Source of the DNA: Datura wrightii
Lineage: Eukaryota; Streptophyta; Magnoliopsida; Solanales; Solanaceae
Length of the DNA: 64,000 nt
Assembly (NCBI GenBank): GCA_035772735.1
Contig: JASDFA010000011.1
Coordinates: forward strand, 1,736,001 to 1,800,000
Direction of reading: 5' to 3'
A program made the translations under genes and the position numbers. How positions within the stretch are numbered: the first letter of the stretch is position 1; every line of letters begins with the position of its first letter. The notes under the pieces are model-generated. The model did not search any database. It had not been told where the DNA came from and worked only from the letters and a program-made list of their open reading frames with translations. This document shows positions 36,201-47,990 of the stretch, piece after piece.

Positions 36201-36265
36201 ATTGGGATTGATGCAAGAAATGTGAAGAAATTTACTACACCTATTAAATGGTTGCTGCTTCTCAT
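33211..36265 (-). CDS. Tetraspanin (TET3/TET4-like), 2 exons
   Basis: Exons 36265-35750 and 33555-33211 (donor GAG|GTAAGT, acceptor TATAG|TCTGG) join in frame to 286 aa. Four membrane segments are clear: about 7-29, 44-66, 72-94 and 237-259. The large extracellular loop between segments 3 and 4 has the plant signature GCCK at 174-177 followed by PPTEC, plus further cysteines (CYSCNSC). The short cytosolic tail has KRIDNDEPYGE and RMEKS. Such proteins build membrane microdomains and partner other membrane proteins at the plasma membrane and plasmodesmata. The N terminus (MRSSNHLIGVVNF) and tail resemble Arabidopsis TET3/TET4, from general knowledge. The single 2194-bp intron falls just before the GCCK codons. 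It contains a TIR element. Confidence 0.93.
35163..35445. mobile_element. TIR MITE (283 bp) in tetraspanin intron
   Basis: The ends are imperfect inverted repeats: GGATGTGTTTGGTA on the left and, reversed, GGGTGTGTTTGGTA on the right. The trinucleotide GCA flanks both sides (35160-35162, 35446-35448). No coding sequence is inside. Termini with GTGTTTGGTA are common in plant MITEs; the superfamily is unclear because the 3-bp duplication is not the TWA expected of Tourist. Confidence 0.6.
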
Positions 36266-37600
36266 AGTGTAAAGCTCTGTTTTTTCTTCCTTTCACTCTT
36301 CTTGGATACAATCCCCTAAAGGGAGTAGTTCCCCTTTCTTCTTGTTTGTGGGCTTTCTTTGGGTACTTGAAAGTTGTTGTTTTTTTCCTTTTGGTATGAA
36401 GAGTTTTGAATCAAGAAAAAGCAAGAGTCTTTCTTTATACTAAAGTTTAAGAAGGTGAAGGTGGGGAGGATTGTTGAAAGAGCAGAGAAAAGAGGAGGGT
36501 ATTTCCTATTAAGTCATGGTGAGCAAAGGGGTAAGTGTGAAGTGAAGTGACAGAAGGCACCCTCTTCATTTGTCAGCATCCTACCTAGTCCCCTGCATTG
36601 ACTTGGTACAGTTTTTCCTCTCTTTTTTTGGCTTAAACTTGGTACACTTGGAGAGGAGGGGTGGATTTTCGAGATTAAAGGATATTTTAGTATATTATAT
36701 ATTTTTATATATATAATTTTAAAATTATATAAATAAATTAAAATAAAGGGGATATTATTATTTTTCGTTAGAAAGAGGATTATATATACAACTGAATACT
36801 CCTATAGCGTAATAAGACAAATAATTACAGATTGGCATTTAATTAAGCTACATCATTGTTCAGAATAATCCACAACATTGTTTGTAATTTTACAGCTCGA
36901 AAACACTCTTATTAAATATAATTTCTAAAATATCTGCTCATATGTATAGATGATTTGTAGAGATATTTTGATATTGTCATTTTTCTTGACGTCAAAGATG
37001 AACGCGTTTGGTTGAGTAAAAGTTAAATGATTAATTAAGTTGATGTTGATCAAAGTCAATAAGCCATTCATGGTGTCTTTTGGACTCTGGCCAAACCCTA
37101 TTGGTGAATTTAGTTCAAAGTCTTGTATTGAATTAGTTAATATTTGAAACTTATTAGTAAAACTGATAACTTTAGTTAGAAATTAAACTCATCTCATGTC
37201 GTGTCAAGAATTAAAAGTTACGTGCAGCGTTGGCAAATGATTGAAAAAAAAAAGAGTAATTATCCAATTCGATCGGTCAGATATGGGTTAGATAATCTAT
37301 TTGTTTATTAAAAGGATCAAATACAGATATTATTTACCTATATATTTTACTAAAACGATTAGATATTTGTATTATCAATATCCATTTGATACTTATTATT
37401 TTCATGAGTTTTTGTTTTCTTAAAGTTTAAGCTTATTTTGACTTTTAATTTGTATCTCACCTTACTATTTCTGAAGCTATGACCTTATCCTAACCTATTT
37501 TTTGTTTATGTTAAATATGAGTGGATCAAATAATTTAATTTGAGGTCTTAGGTTTGAGTTCTAAGTATCAAGTCGCCTTTGATGGAAAGCGTTCTACGTT
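36266..37600. other. Tetraspanin upstream region and AT-rich spacer
   Basis: The 150 bp next to the gene are pyrimidine-rich on the gene strand and probably include the leader and promoter, but no TATA box could be chosen. The rest shows no gene. Confidence 0.35.
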
Positions 37601-37620
37601 CAAAGTGAGATTTTTCTATG

Positions 37621-40452
37621 CGAATTCAAATTAATCGGACTAGAAAAATTCAAATTAGTCAAACTAGAAAAAGAAAAGTTCATCCATGATGGATGAATTA
37701 TTAAACTATGCAAATCCAAATTAATCGGGGCTAGAAAAAAATATATTCCATGGTGGATGAATTATGCTGGTGAAGTCTCTTGCCCTGCATTCTTCAAATC
37801 TCAATTTGTAGCGCTAACGCACCCATGGCGGGTGGTGGCCTGTAGGACAAGCTCGACAGAACAAGTGCATCTATTTTCGAAGAATCGATGTGGGATTAAA
37901 GCTGTTAGGCCTGGAACTGCAGATTAATGGAAGAAATAAAATGGGCCGAGAGGAAATTATGGGTCATTTACACTTTTACTCATATGTTGTGTTGATATTT
38001 AATTTTAATAAAATTATATTTTCTGCATCATGATATTTCATAAATTATGTCGCGCCCTTTTAACGAAGTTATGTTCTACTAGAGATAAGTTCGATTGCTG
38101 AGGACAAAATGAAAGGCCAAGAGATTTGAAGGTTAAAAATGAAAGATTAGTTCATTTGAAGAAAAAATCGTGCAATTAAATGAAAAATTACATCAAATAA
38201 ACTTGAACGTTTAATCATCGCTTACCGATCTTCGTGCAAACCTTCAAAATTAAAAGTGAAAAGTTGTTTACTTTGAAGTTTTGCTCATGGACAAGCGGGG
38301 TCAAAAGCATGGGATCACCCATTTTTATGAATGAGAAATTTTTACTCCCTTTTTGGATAGCAGTTTAGTAAACGACTCTTTTTTGTTATATTATTTATAA
38401 ATTTTTGAGATCACAATTTAAAGATTCTTTTTAAATAAACTAAAAATCGAAAATGTTAGATAATAACTATTTTTATGTGTAATTATTAATAAATTTAATA
38501 TTCACAATAATTTAGGATAGATTAATTAGTAAATTTAATAGTTATAATACAGTTAAATCAAACAATAAAAATACTATAATTAAATAATGATGACTTAATA
38601 TATGATCTATTCAAATATTAAATTTATAAAATAATATAATATATTATGAAATGATTTATAACAATAATTCAAACAGAGTGTAAAGGAAAATCATATTAAA
38701 AAACAACACCAAAAATTAGCTCATCCGCAACGAATGAGCTATGAGCAAGTTCTTGTGTGCGCCGCGCTGGCGTGCTCATTCTGATTTGTGGTTGGTGTTC
38801 GTTGATAAGCCCAAATATTCATCATCAATTTTGTAAAGCTAACGCACCCGTTGTGGGTGGCGTCATACACTAGATATTCTCTAATTATTAGGTATAAGTT
38901 TGATTGTTAAAGAATAAAAGTTTAAGATTAGCCTATTTGAAAGATAAAATATGTAACTTTATGATGTAAATATGATTCGTTTAATCCTTTTAACTTTAAA
39001 CGGGTGAATGACTTGTCTATTTATTGACTCAATCCATTTTGATTCACCTAATGATATGTAATCTAAATCGATTCATGAAAAACTTTATTAAAATATTTTT
39101 AAAAAGACCTTTTTTAAAATTTAATATATTATATATAGACAAAATCATAATAAAGAAAAGATATGATTTATTAGGTAATTAACAAATTATAGGAAACTAA
39201 GATAAAGAAATTAAATTTTGATAAGACTTGCAACTTGGACATGACCCATTATTTAGGCTTTTTGATTATATTTGTTTCAGCTCGAGCAATCTTTAAACGG
39301 ATTAATGACCCACTTATTATTAATTTAATTTTTTTTAATACGCCAATTTGACATACTTATGTATTACCGTATGAAAAGAAATTTACATTTTTTACTTCAA
39401 GATATATTATCTCCAGGTACATAGAATTCTTTTTAATCTTCAGCGGGTTAAAAATAGAAGCGCGTTAATACTCCTAATAACAAAAAGATCATATTCGTAT
39501 GCTACAAAAAAAAGAACTGAAAGAAAAAGATTAGCTCACCCGCAAGGAGATTGTTTGTTCATTGGAAGTGGATGTGGGATTTAATTCTGGGCGGGCCAGG
39601 AACGTATATGGTACTACAATGGGAACCCATAGTCAAATTATAAGCTTGGGCTAGCCCAACATTATTATGTTGAGGCCTGAAACCCCAAAATCCAATTTTA
39701 GAAGTCTGAATTTTGTTGATGTTGGTGTCAGCTTAGCAAGCTCTTCACTTCCGGTCCCAGCTATGAGGGGTAAAGATCCTTCCATTTCGGCTATCGTCAA
39801 TATTCTGTTTATGGCAAGGACTACGAAAGGCTTGGGGGCTCGGGTCGAATTCATGATCAAACATGACGCTTGCTTGGTGGGCTTAGTAAAGAAATAAAGT
39901 TGCGCCCTTGCTATCAACTATAACTTTTGGCATAATATTGGTAAGCGCTTGATCCTAACAAGTGGTATCAGAGTCAAGGTCATGGGTTCGAATCCCAAAA
40001 GCAACATGCTGCATAAGGCAGGTGTTGGGAGGGGAGTGTCGGTAACACCAATATACTGCCTATGGTAAGGACTACGAAAGGCTTGGGGCTCGGATCGGAT
40101 TCATAATCGAACATGGTGCTTGTTTGGTGGACTTAGTTAGGAAATAAAATTGTGCCGGTACTATCAGCTATAACTTTTGGCATGATAGTAAGCGCATAAT
40201 CTTAACATTCCACTTACTTGTATATTATTTTTTCTGACATAAGAAACACAGTTGGATACTATTTCCTTATTAATTATTATTTCATGCTCAGTAGTTTGAG
40301 CAACTTCTAATTATATATCAAGAAAAAAAATGAGGATATATCCATGGTGGATGAGTATGTAATAATGTTGTTGGAGGTGCCACTGCTGCTGTGTTCTTCA
40401 AATTCCAATTAAAGTGATAACGCTAACACGCCCATGGTGGGTGGTGACCTCC
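37621..40452. repeat. Dispersed duplicated segments (GCTAACGCACCC family)
   Basis: Diverged copies of one segment lie at 37735-37850 and 40322-40452. Both run from CCATGGTGGATGA through TTCTTCAAAT to GCTAAC and a GGGTGGTG block. A shorter third copy (GCTAACGCACCCGTTGTGGGTGGCG) is near 38840. Within 37621-37760 the sub-segment AAATTAATCGG...TGGATGAATTA is itself repeated. A second family links 39528-39745 with 41903-42058 (GATTAGCTCACCC, GGTACT, GAAGTCTGAATTTTG, GTGTCAGCTTAGCA). No coding meaning was found. Confidence 0.6.
39785..40207 (+). mobile_element. Complete TRIM retroelement (423 bp), family 1
   Basis: Two LTRs of about 176 and 171 bp (39785-39960, 40037-40207) share long runs such as GGACTACGAAAGGCTTGGGG and TATAACTTTTGGCAT and both end in TAACA. 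Between them are 76 bp holding TGGTATCAGAG (39963-39973), a primer-binding site for initiator tRNA-Met, and GGGAGGGGAG (40027-40036), a polypurine tract abutting the 3' LTR. Exact 5-bp duplications TTCCA lie at 39780-39784 and 40208-40212. It has no coding capacity, so it is a terminal-repeat retrotransposon in miniature. It lies in one copy of a duplicated segment. Confidence 0.9.
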
Positions 40453-40690
40453 AACGCAAGCTTGGCAAATAATAATTGAGCGTGATAACTTAAAAAGACC
40501 GATGTGCGATTGGGTAACAAAAAACAAAAACACTTTGATTTCACATAGTAAAATAACGGTTTAACTTTGACTTTTCGGTTCAGTCTCAAGTGGCTAAGTT
40601 TCCCCAGATACAACAGTGTTTTGAGACTTGTGACTAATTGGGTAATCAAAAATCAAAAGATGTTTTTCTGCAAAATTTTTTTTTTACTTA

Positions 40691-40840
40691 TTTTTTAATA
40701 TTTGATAAATCAGTAAAAAAATATTATCTCAAAAGCATTTATATCCCACCCTCGTAGTATTTTTTAATATTTGATAAATCAGTAAAAAAATATTATCTCA
40801 AAATTATAAATAACCTAATAAAATACTACGAGGGTGGGAT
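40691..40840. repeat. 44-bp exact direct repeat overlapped by a 21-bp perfect palindrome
   Basis: An identical 44-mer (starting TTTTTTAATATTTGATAAAT) occurs at 40691-40734 and 40760-40803. A perfect 21-bp inverted repeat (ATCCCACCCTCG... at 40743-40763 and its complement at 40820-40840) encloses the second copy with a 56-bp loop. The transcript could form a strong hairpin. Confidence 0.9.
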
Positions 40841-40950
40841 GTGGTGGGGAGTGGAATGGAGGTTGGGGGTGTTGGACAGGTAGGGAGGGGATAATGACCT
40901 TGAAATGTTACTTATATAACTTATTTTTCCTACTTGTTAGATAAATCAAC

Positions 40951-41674
40951 TAGGGGTATGCAAAAATCAATTTAATTAAATTGAACCAAAAAAATACTAT
41001 TGAATTTGTCAATATTGGGTTATTGGGTTAACAGTTTTGTAAATTTTTTTAATCGAATTTTTTGGTTCGATTTTTGATTTTAAGGTTTTAATTAATGGTT
41101 AAATTGATAACCCAATAAAATAATATTAAAATTGTCTTTTTATTGCTAATTATATAATAGTGGTTTTAGATGTTAAATACAAACCTATTTTCTTGCATTT
41201 TATAGTTGTTGATTAGGTATTGTTGTTTTCTTTCTGAAGTCATTGGCTTGGTGTAGTTATACCCTTTTATGTGAATTGAGAACTGACCTTATTTTTCCTT
41301 TTGAAAAGATTGTTATAGTGCTACTGTATCCAAATTTGCTACTTAATCAGAATGAAAATAATTTTTTCTTAGCAACATAATTTATTTGAATTTGCTTCTA
41401 CTTGTCATTCGTGTAAACTTTTATGCATGAAGGAAATGTGTAGATAAAGAAATGAAAATAAGAGAAAGCAAAAAAAAAAAAAAGTTAAAGGAGCATTTTC
41501 TTATCGGTTAAATCGAAAATTGTATCTTTAAGAACCAAAAAATGATTAACCGAAAATCAATAACAAATATCTTATTGGTTTGGTTATCAGTTTGGGGTGT
41601 TTAAAAAATCAAAAATCAATAAACCGAACCGATAATACATAAAATCAGACCGAACCGTCGGATAAGCACCCCTA
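40951..41674. mobile_element. Non-autonomous hAT-like element (724 bp)
   Basis: The ends are TAGGGGTATGC and, reversed, TAGGGGTGCTT. Subterminal regions are full of GGTTCGAT/AACCGA-type words in opposite orientation at the two ends, as in Solanaceae hAT MITEs. A candidate 8-bp target duplication (AAATCAAC / AAGTCGTC) matches at only 5 of 8 bases, so the copy is old or borders are slightly off. There is no transposase. Confidence 0.6.
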
Positions 41675-42284
41675 AAGTCGTCAACAACAAACTCAGTGTA
41701 ATCCCATAAATGAGGTCAGAAGAGAATGACGTCTATATAAACTTACCCCTATTTTGTAAAGGTAGAAAAACTGTTTCGATTAAAAAAGTCATTTTCGCAT
41801 TTTTAAGAAAATATTTTTCCTCTTATCCCAAATACACCCTAAAGATTCATGGAATTTTTTTAACTTTAGCGAGAAAAGATTGCTAAAAAGAATAAGAAAG
41901 CAAAAGATTAGCTCACCCATATATGGTACTGCAATAATCCATAGTCAGATTATGGGCTTGGGGCTAGCTCAGGATTATGTTGGGCCTGAAATCCCAAAAT
42001 CCTACTTATAGAAGTCTGAATTTTGATCATGTGTGGTGTCAGCTTAGCAGCTCTTCACTTCCAGTTCTGGCTTAGTTAGGCTTATCTCGATTATCGGGAT
42101 AAATAATTATAATTTGAATCATAATTATTATTACTAACTATAATTTAGATATTTATCGTTTGTTGTAACTGTTTGAGGTCTCTTAATCTCTCTCAATCTC
42201 TCTCTTCCCTCTCAGACGACTGTAAAGTTATATCGACGGAGACAGTTCAGGTATATATAAAGATATAAATAACAAAAACTATAG

Positions 42285-42660
42285 ATTACTGTATTCATTC
42301 GCTCTCTAATTAAAATTGTATTATTTACTCTTGTATCACTTGTATTCGTTCTCTCTAATTTCACTTATATTTATTTGTTCTTGTATCCCTTGTATTTATT
42401 TGCTTTACTGTATGAACTGTTACCAGTTTGTATCACTTGTATTCATTCACTTTAAATGGTTGTATCAAGGCATACAATCTTGATGAATAATGTCACGATA
42501 GGTTGTATGCTTTCACTTAATCCATGAATATAGTACAGATGTGCATAATGATACAAACAACATAAAATACAAGGGACTACATACATTCGATCTAATTTCA
42601 TTTGTATTCGTTCGATCTTGTATTAGTTGTATTTATTCGCTTTAATTTCACTTGTATCTG
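42285..42660. repeat. Degenerate TTGTATTCRTTCGCT repeat tract
   Basis: The phrase CTTGTATTCATTCGCT and variants (CTTGTATTCGTTC, CTTGTATTTATTTGC) recur about ten times at irregular spacing with TAATTTCACTTGTAT between them. It is a diverged minisatellite-like tract with no open frame. Confidence 0.6.
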
Positions 42661-42765
42661 CAGAAAAGTTTCAGAGGTGCAAAGTCAAGGCAAAAATACA
42701 TAAATACAGAGATTTGTCGAGAAATTTCTCCTTCCAAATAAAAAAATACAAAGAAAGAAAAAAAA

Positions 42766-42795
42766 GGAGGGAGGGAGGGGGGGGGGGGGGGGGGG
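42766..42795 (+). repeat. Poly-G tract, G-quadruplex potential
   Basis: GGAGGGAGGGA leads into 19 consecutive G at 42777-42795, after a purine-rich AAAG stretch. It can form a quadruplex, and its length is uncertain in any assembly. Confidence 0.85.
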
Positions 42796-43850
42796 CAATA
42801 AAATTATGCTCCCTGTCCCCATTTCACAGAAAATGGAGAGATGAATTGATATATTTATTGAATCCATCGAGACTGAGGGGGCAAGAGGGAAAGAGAGATT
42901 GAGAGAAATTATGAGATTTTTTTCTTATTTGCTATAAAATACAAAATATAGCTATAAATAATAAATTTTATAAACATTTGCTGTTAATAATAAATACATA
43001 ACATATATTTGGTACATCATATAAAACTTTCTATTTCTTTCGACATAAGAAACAGAGTCGATACTATTTCCTTTTTCATATAAAAAATATTTTGTTTAAA
43101 TTTATATTTGTTGAGTGACCGTTGAGACATTGAACTCACATATTTGTGTGTTCCACATTCCATATACTCTTGGGCATGAGAAATGGAACAGGCGTAAATT
43201 ACACATTCAACTGATGTGAAAGCCATCATAACGACGTTTCACCAATTTATTACTGTTCAAGATTTTGCAACATTAATCTTGAATCAAATTTCAACTTGGG
43301 GCGGTGGAATTTGCTCCAACATATTTTCCTCCTACCACATCAGAATAAAATCAGCAGTTGAATTGTCTATATATGTCGCAAAAACAAATGGTCGGATCAA
43401 TGAATTGGGCAGAATTCAGTTAATTCATTCTGTCAAGGGACAATACAATTTTCCTTTCTTACGTTGACGAATTCCTCTTTTCACGTCTCCAAAATATATA
43501 GATATATGCACGTGGAAATTTGAAAAAATAAAAATAAAATGCTGGAAGGGAAATTTCTCCCTAAACTCTATTGAAGTGGAAATTGACGCAAAATTAAAAT
43601 TTATTTGAACTATTTTTAGGAAAATGAAAACGTCAAATATCATACGCCGAAATTACTGTCAGAAAAGAAGAAATTGCAAGGTTCAATTTGGTGCAGTATA
43701 TTATATGGTCAAATGATGTATCTCAGATCCAGAAAAATTTGGCTCATCTAATGATTGATAACAATGAGATCGTCACATTATGTCAATAATCTATAGTTAA
43801 TCTTACAACGTATTTACATTAAATTAATTTAATTTATTATGATTAAATAA
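42796..43850. other. Spacer without recognised gene
   Basis: Nothing coding is recognised. A 40-bp stretch at 43035-43078 (GACATAAGAAACAGAGTCG, then ATACTATTTCC) repeats 40222-40265, another dispersed copy. Confidence 0.4.
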
Positions 43851-44255
43851 TGTTAAAATCGTCAAACGCTTATTATCATATCAAAAACTATAGTTGATAG
43901 CAAGGGCGCAATGTTATTTCTTCATAAAGCCCACCAAACAAAATCGGGTCACCCCGCCCCTTCATGAGCCTTGTCATAGATAGGATGTGTTGGCGTTACT
44001 CAATAATTCTTCTCCCAGCACCTGCCTCATGCAACATGTGCTCTTGGAAATTAGCAAAGTTATGACCTTAGCTCTGATATCAGTTGTTAGGATCAAGTAT
44101 TTACCATTATGCCAAAAGTTATAGATGATAGCAAGGGTGCAACTTTATTTCTTTATTAAGCCGACTAAGCAAACGTCATGTTCGATCATTACACCGACTT
44201 GGACTACCCCATCCCCTTATAGGTCTTACTATAAATAGGATATTGACATTATTTC
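43851..44255 (-). mobile_element. TRIM retroelement (405 bp), family 1, reverse orientation
   Basis: This is a second member of the family at 39785, read on the minus strand. Left LTR copy 43851-44005 and right LTR copy 44085-44255 flank 79 bp containing TGATATCAGAGC (reverse strand, 44072-44083), a one-base variant of the tRNA-iMet primer site, and a purine tract next to the 3' LTR. Target duplications AATAA are exact at 43846-43850 and 44256-44260. The LTRs differ from each other more than in the 39785 copy, so it is older. Confidence 0.85.
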
Positions 44256-44710
44256 AATAAATATTTAATATTTTAAAAAAATACATTAATTAATTATAAT
44301 TAGATGATAGAAATATAACTCCAGAGCAGTAAAATGTGATACGTAAATATAGGGAGAAAATATTAAAATGGGAAATGATTCATGACATACACTATTAAAT
44401 TTGGCCGCAAAATCTTGGTCTTTTAGGATTTACTACAATATTAAAATATTGTAAATCTTTGTCACGCTGAAATCTCAGGGTGGATTTGGTCTGGCAAGAG
44501 AGACCAAAAATCTGAAAAATCTACCCCGAGATTGGTGCTAATGCTTCACTAAAATTCGATTGCTTAGAAAGAAGAGAAAACCTAACAAATCTCATTATTA
44601 TTTAATTATTCCATCATACTATATGATTCTTTCAGTTATGAATAAACAATTACATAATTAAGATCCTAAAAATAAGAAGCAATCATGATAGTATATCTTG
44701 AAAACAATTA

Positions 44711-44957
44711 CTTCCTTAGTTTTAAAATAATTGATGTTTTTAATTTGATCATTTCTTAATAAACTATCACTCTTAAGTAGAACGTATTTTAATATTTTAT
44801 TATTACTTTTATTAAATATTTTGAAAATGATAAAACTCTTTAATAGTTTTTAATTATATAAAATTTCATTTTATTTAAATAAGATAAAATTAGAAAAATA
44901 TTATTAATATATTTTTAATTATATAAAACATCACTTATTTTAAAATTGAGAAAGTAA
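44711..44957. mobile_element. Stowaway-like MITE, copy 1
   Basis: It starts CTTCCTTAGTTTTAAAATAATTGATG after TA and ends with the inverted form AACATCACTTATTTTAAAATTGAGAAAG followed by TA. The termini are degenerate forms of the Stowaway CTCCCTCCGT ends, and a TA duplication fits Tc1/mariner MITEs. Confidence 0.6.
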
Positions 44958-45553
44958 TAACCTAACATTTGCAGACCAAATAATAATATTATTATTTTCT
45001 TTAATAATTTATGTCTTAAGGAGACGCTGCCTTTTATTTCATCAGACAAAATAATATTATAAATTCCCACCTTCATTAAAGAATTCAAACTTCAATAATC
45101 GACTTTGAAATATCAATGTCTGATTCTAGCAATCAAAGTCATTTTCCTTAAATAGAGCAACAAAAATCCACATACTACTGGATGTCTGTCAGTACTCAGT
45201 ACTAGTAGAATATTGAAGAAATGTAAATCAACTTTCATTAATTAGTTTGTCAATCCACAAGGAAGAGACCTAAAGAGGGCATCCCAAGAAAGAAAAACAA
45301 ATTAGAGAGAGATGATTCAAGTGAATCAAATCCCTTTACACAACTCAACATCTTTAAGTTAACCTTCAACTCTGACCTAAGAACAAAATTCTTTCTTTTT
45401 TCTTTTTTCTTTTTGCCTAGCAAACTCCAAGCATGAAAATAGAGAAATTTCTAATAAAAACGCTTTTTTTTAATGGATCTTGCTCAGCGTGAATCCAAAT
45501 TAATCAGCCAGTGAGTTACACCAAAAAAAAAAAAAAAAAAGTACCAACATGAT

Positions 45554-47640
45554 CTACATGAGAGGGCTATTGAGAAGTCCATGCCAAGAAGAGCTACCAA
45601 CTCCATTCCACATTCTCTTAGTTGAATCAAAATCAGCCATATTGTTTCCTTCTCCATTAATTTGCCATGGAAATCCCCACAAAACTCTGTTGTCACCTTG
45701 ATGATCTCTAACCATGTTGCACATCTCTTGTTTAACTGTTGTCACTGTTGTTGTTGTTGTTGTTACACCACTGCTAGTTTCTTGATCATAATTGTGCATT
45801 AACCCCATTTCTTGATCACTTACATTGTTATTCAACCCCATTCCACCATTTTCCACATGATGTAATCCCATGTCTCCATTAATAATATTCCCAACTCCAT
45901 AGTACAAATTCTGGTGATGATGAATTAATCCATTTGGATTATTATTTTCAAGAAATCCAGTAGCACTACATCCCCTAAGTGCATCAAGAAATCCACTTGG
46001 ATTTTCATTGCACATCATTGAAATATTGTTATGGTTTTCAAACCCCAAATGTCCATTTCCTTGTTTTTGTAGCCTAGAAAATGCTAGGCTCAAATCACTA
46101 GAATCATAGGGAAATGGATTATTAGGGCAATTGGTGTTGATGGAATGTTGATCTTGGCTACTACTACTACTTCTTGATGATGATGGCCTTTTGTTCTTCC
46201 TGCAGCCTCCTCCTACTGGAACATTTCTTAATGTCCCTCCTTTGGTCCAATATCTTCTACATGATTTGCAAAAGTATCTAGGTTGAGAAAGACTGTAGTT
46301 GTTGTAGTAGCAAAATTTGGTGTTGGAGGAGTCACATCTTGGACATTTTATTGATTGCTCTGGTGGCTTTGGCTTCTTTTGATCAGCTTGTTGTGGCTTT
46401 GTGCTCACCAACATGCTTTCTAGGGTTTGAGAAGACAATTCCTGAATAGCACAATAACTATAAAGATCAGATCAACTTCCTATCACCAAAAAAAAAAAAA
46501 AAGATTGCAAAGAACTATTAGTAATATATTTTTGCTTCATATGTGCTTTATATCAGAATATTTTGTTTTCGTATTGTTTTGCTATCCTTCTTAAAATACA
46601 TTTCTTTTGAACCGAAGATCTATTAGAACAACTTCTTTACCCCGACATAGGTAGAGGTAAAGTCTAGTTGCGTATATCCTACTCTCCCAAACTCCACCTG
46701 TGCAATTACACGGAATATGATGTAAACATAATTTTCTTAAATAGACGAGTGACTTAAGTTTTAAAGGGTCAGCTAGCACCAATTTGTTCTTTAGATTATA
46801 TAGCTACAGTCGTGAAAGAAAAGAAATTTACAAAAATTAGCAAAAATATAAGAGGATATACTACTTTCCTTAGGAGTTACTAGGTCTTTTTTGGGGTATT
46901 TTAATTCATAGTGTAAACTTTTTCGGGGTTAAATAGACATCGATCGTATGTATAGTTAAAGTTAATAGCAGAAAGTAAAAGCAAAACTTGATTTGCTAAA
47001 GCTGGTAAGATTAAATATAAGTTGAGGAATGAAGATTTGGAAAATTAATAAGATTTACAATGTATCTTCTTTTACTTTTTCTTAAAAACTTCAATGGATT
47101 GTGCTGGAGGGTAAGTAAAAAATGTACTAATTATCATAAGTTTCTTTTCAAATTAGGTGGTTTTCTATAAATTAAAAAAAAAACTAAAATCCAAATCCAA
47201 AGGAATTTATAAAAAGTAGGAGAATGACAACTACTCCTAATGTCATTCCTCCAAACAAGTTATTACGGAACCCTATTTACCTTTTTTTTTTTTAAACTTC
47301 TGTTCCGGCAAACGAATAATCTTTGAGTCAGACTCAACAAGTGAAGAAAAACGGCAGTTTTTCATTTCATATGCAGATCGATAATTCTAGCTTTAAAAGA
47401 AACAAAACAAATTTAATAATCATCTTAGAGAAAGGAAATAGAAAATGGGAACAAAAACATAAACAGACATGATAGAGAGAAAAAAAAATTTTTTTTCAAA
47501 AGGAGGATCAAAGGCAAGTAACACTAGAAAGAAAAGTACTAGAAGATCCAAGATAAGTGACATAACAAATTAGAAAGAAATAAATTAACCTTACTACTAA
47601 TATTTACCTGGTGATGATTCTGTGCACTAGAGGGATCCAT
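45554..47640 (-). CDS. Dof zinc-finger transcription factor, 2 exons
   Basis: Exon 1 is only 33 bp (47640-47608, MDPSSAQNHHQ); exon 2 is 46441-45554; together 306 aa. The intron (47607-46442, 1166 bp) has donor CAG|GTAAAT and acceptor TTCAG|GAATT. The Dof domain spans about 40-95 with the C2C2 finger Cys44-X2-Cys47-X21-Cys69-X2-Cys72, the signature CYYNNYSLSQPRYFC and the basic end GGGCRKNKR. It binds AAAG cores in DNA. After a Ser-rich linker (about 97-108) the tail is Asn/His-rich, with a conserved block WGFPWQING and a terminal SSWHGLLNSPLM. The tiny first exon and ELSSQTLESML leader resemble the subgroup with Arabidopsis TMO6/DOF5.3 and PEAR-type vascular Dofs; that subgroup is inferred, so no symbol is given. 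Confidence 0.93.
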
Positions 47641-47883
47641 CACTGCACAATTTTCTCTCTTTAATTTACACAGCTAGAAATTAACAAAATAAATATCTTA
47701 GACCTTAAAGCTTAATTAATCCTCCAAGATGTTTTTTAACTTTTGGTGTTTCAAGAACACACAAGAACAAAAAAAAAAGATTGATGTAAGAAACTCTTGA
47801 ATAAAAAGCACTATAAGGAAAATTTGAATTGCTAAGGAAAAGGCAGAGAGGAAATGATGTGAGTGCTTCTTTCTCAAACTCAA

Positions 47884-47900
47884 TATATATATATATAAAT
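47884..47900 (-). promoter_or_regulatory. Candidate TATA box of Dof gene
   Basis: A TATATATATATA run (ATTTATATATATATATA on the gene strand) lies about 245 bp upstream of the Dof start codon. It may serve as the TATA box, leaving a leader of roughly 210 nt. It could also be only a microsatellite. Confidence 0.3.
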
Positions 47901-47936
47901 GTACAGAGAGACCAAAGGAAAGACTTGCGGGTGGTT

Positions 47937-47990
47937 CTTTTTTTTTTTTTGGGGGGGGGGGGTGGGGTTGGGATGGGGAGGGGGGGTTTG
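47937..47990 (+). repeat. T-run/G-run tract upstream of Dof gene
   Basis: A run of T is followed at once by 12 G (47951-47962) and then GGGGTTGGGATGGGGAGGGGGGG. The tract satisfies the four-G-block quadruplex rule on the strand opposite to the Dof transcript. It lies in the presumed Dof promoter. A GA repeat follows at 48017-48033. Confidence 0.8.

Noticed and set aside
36550..36590. GTGACAGAAGG string suggestive of a microRNA156-type precursor
   Set aside because: The mature sequence does not match beyond the first bases and no hairpin arm pairs with it.
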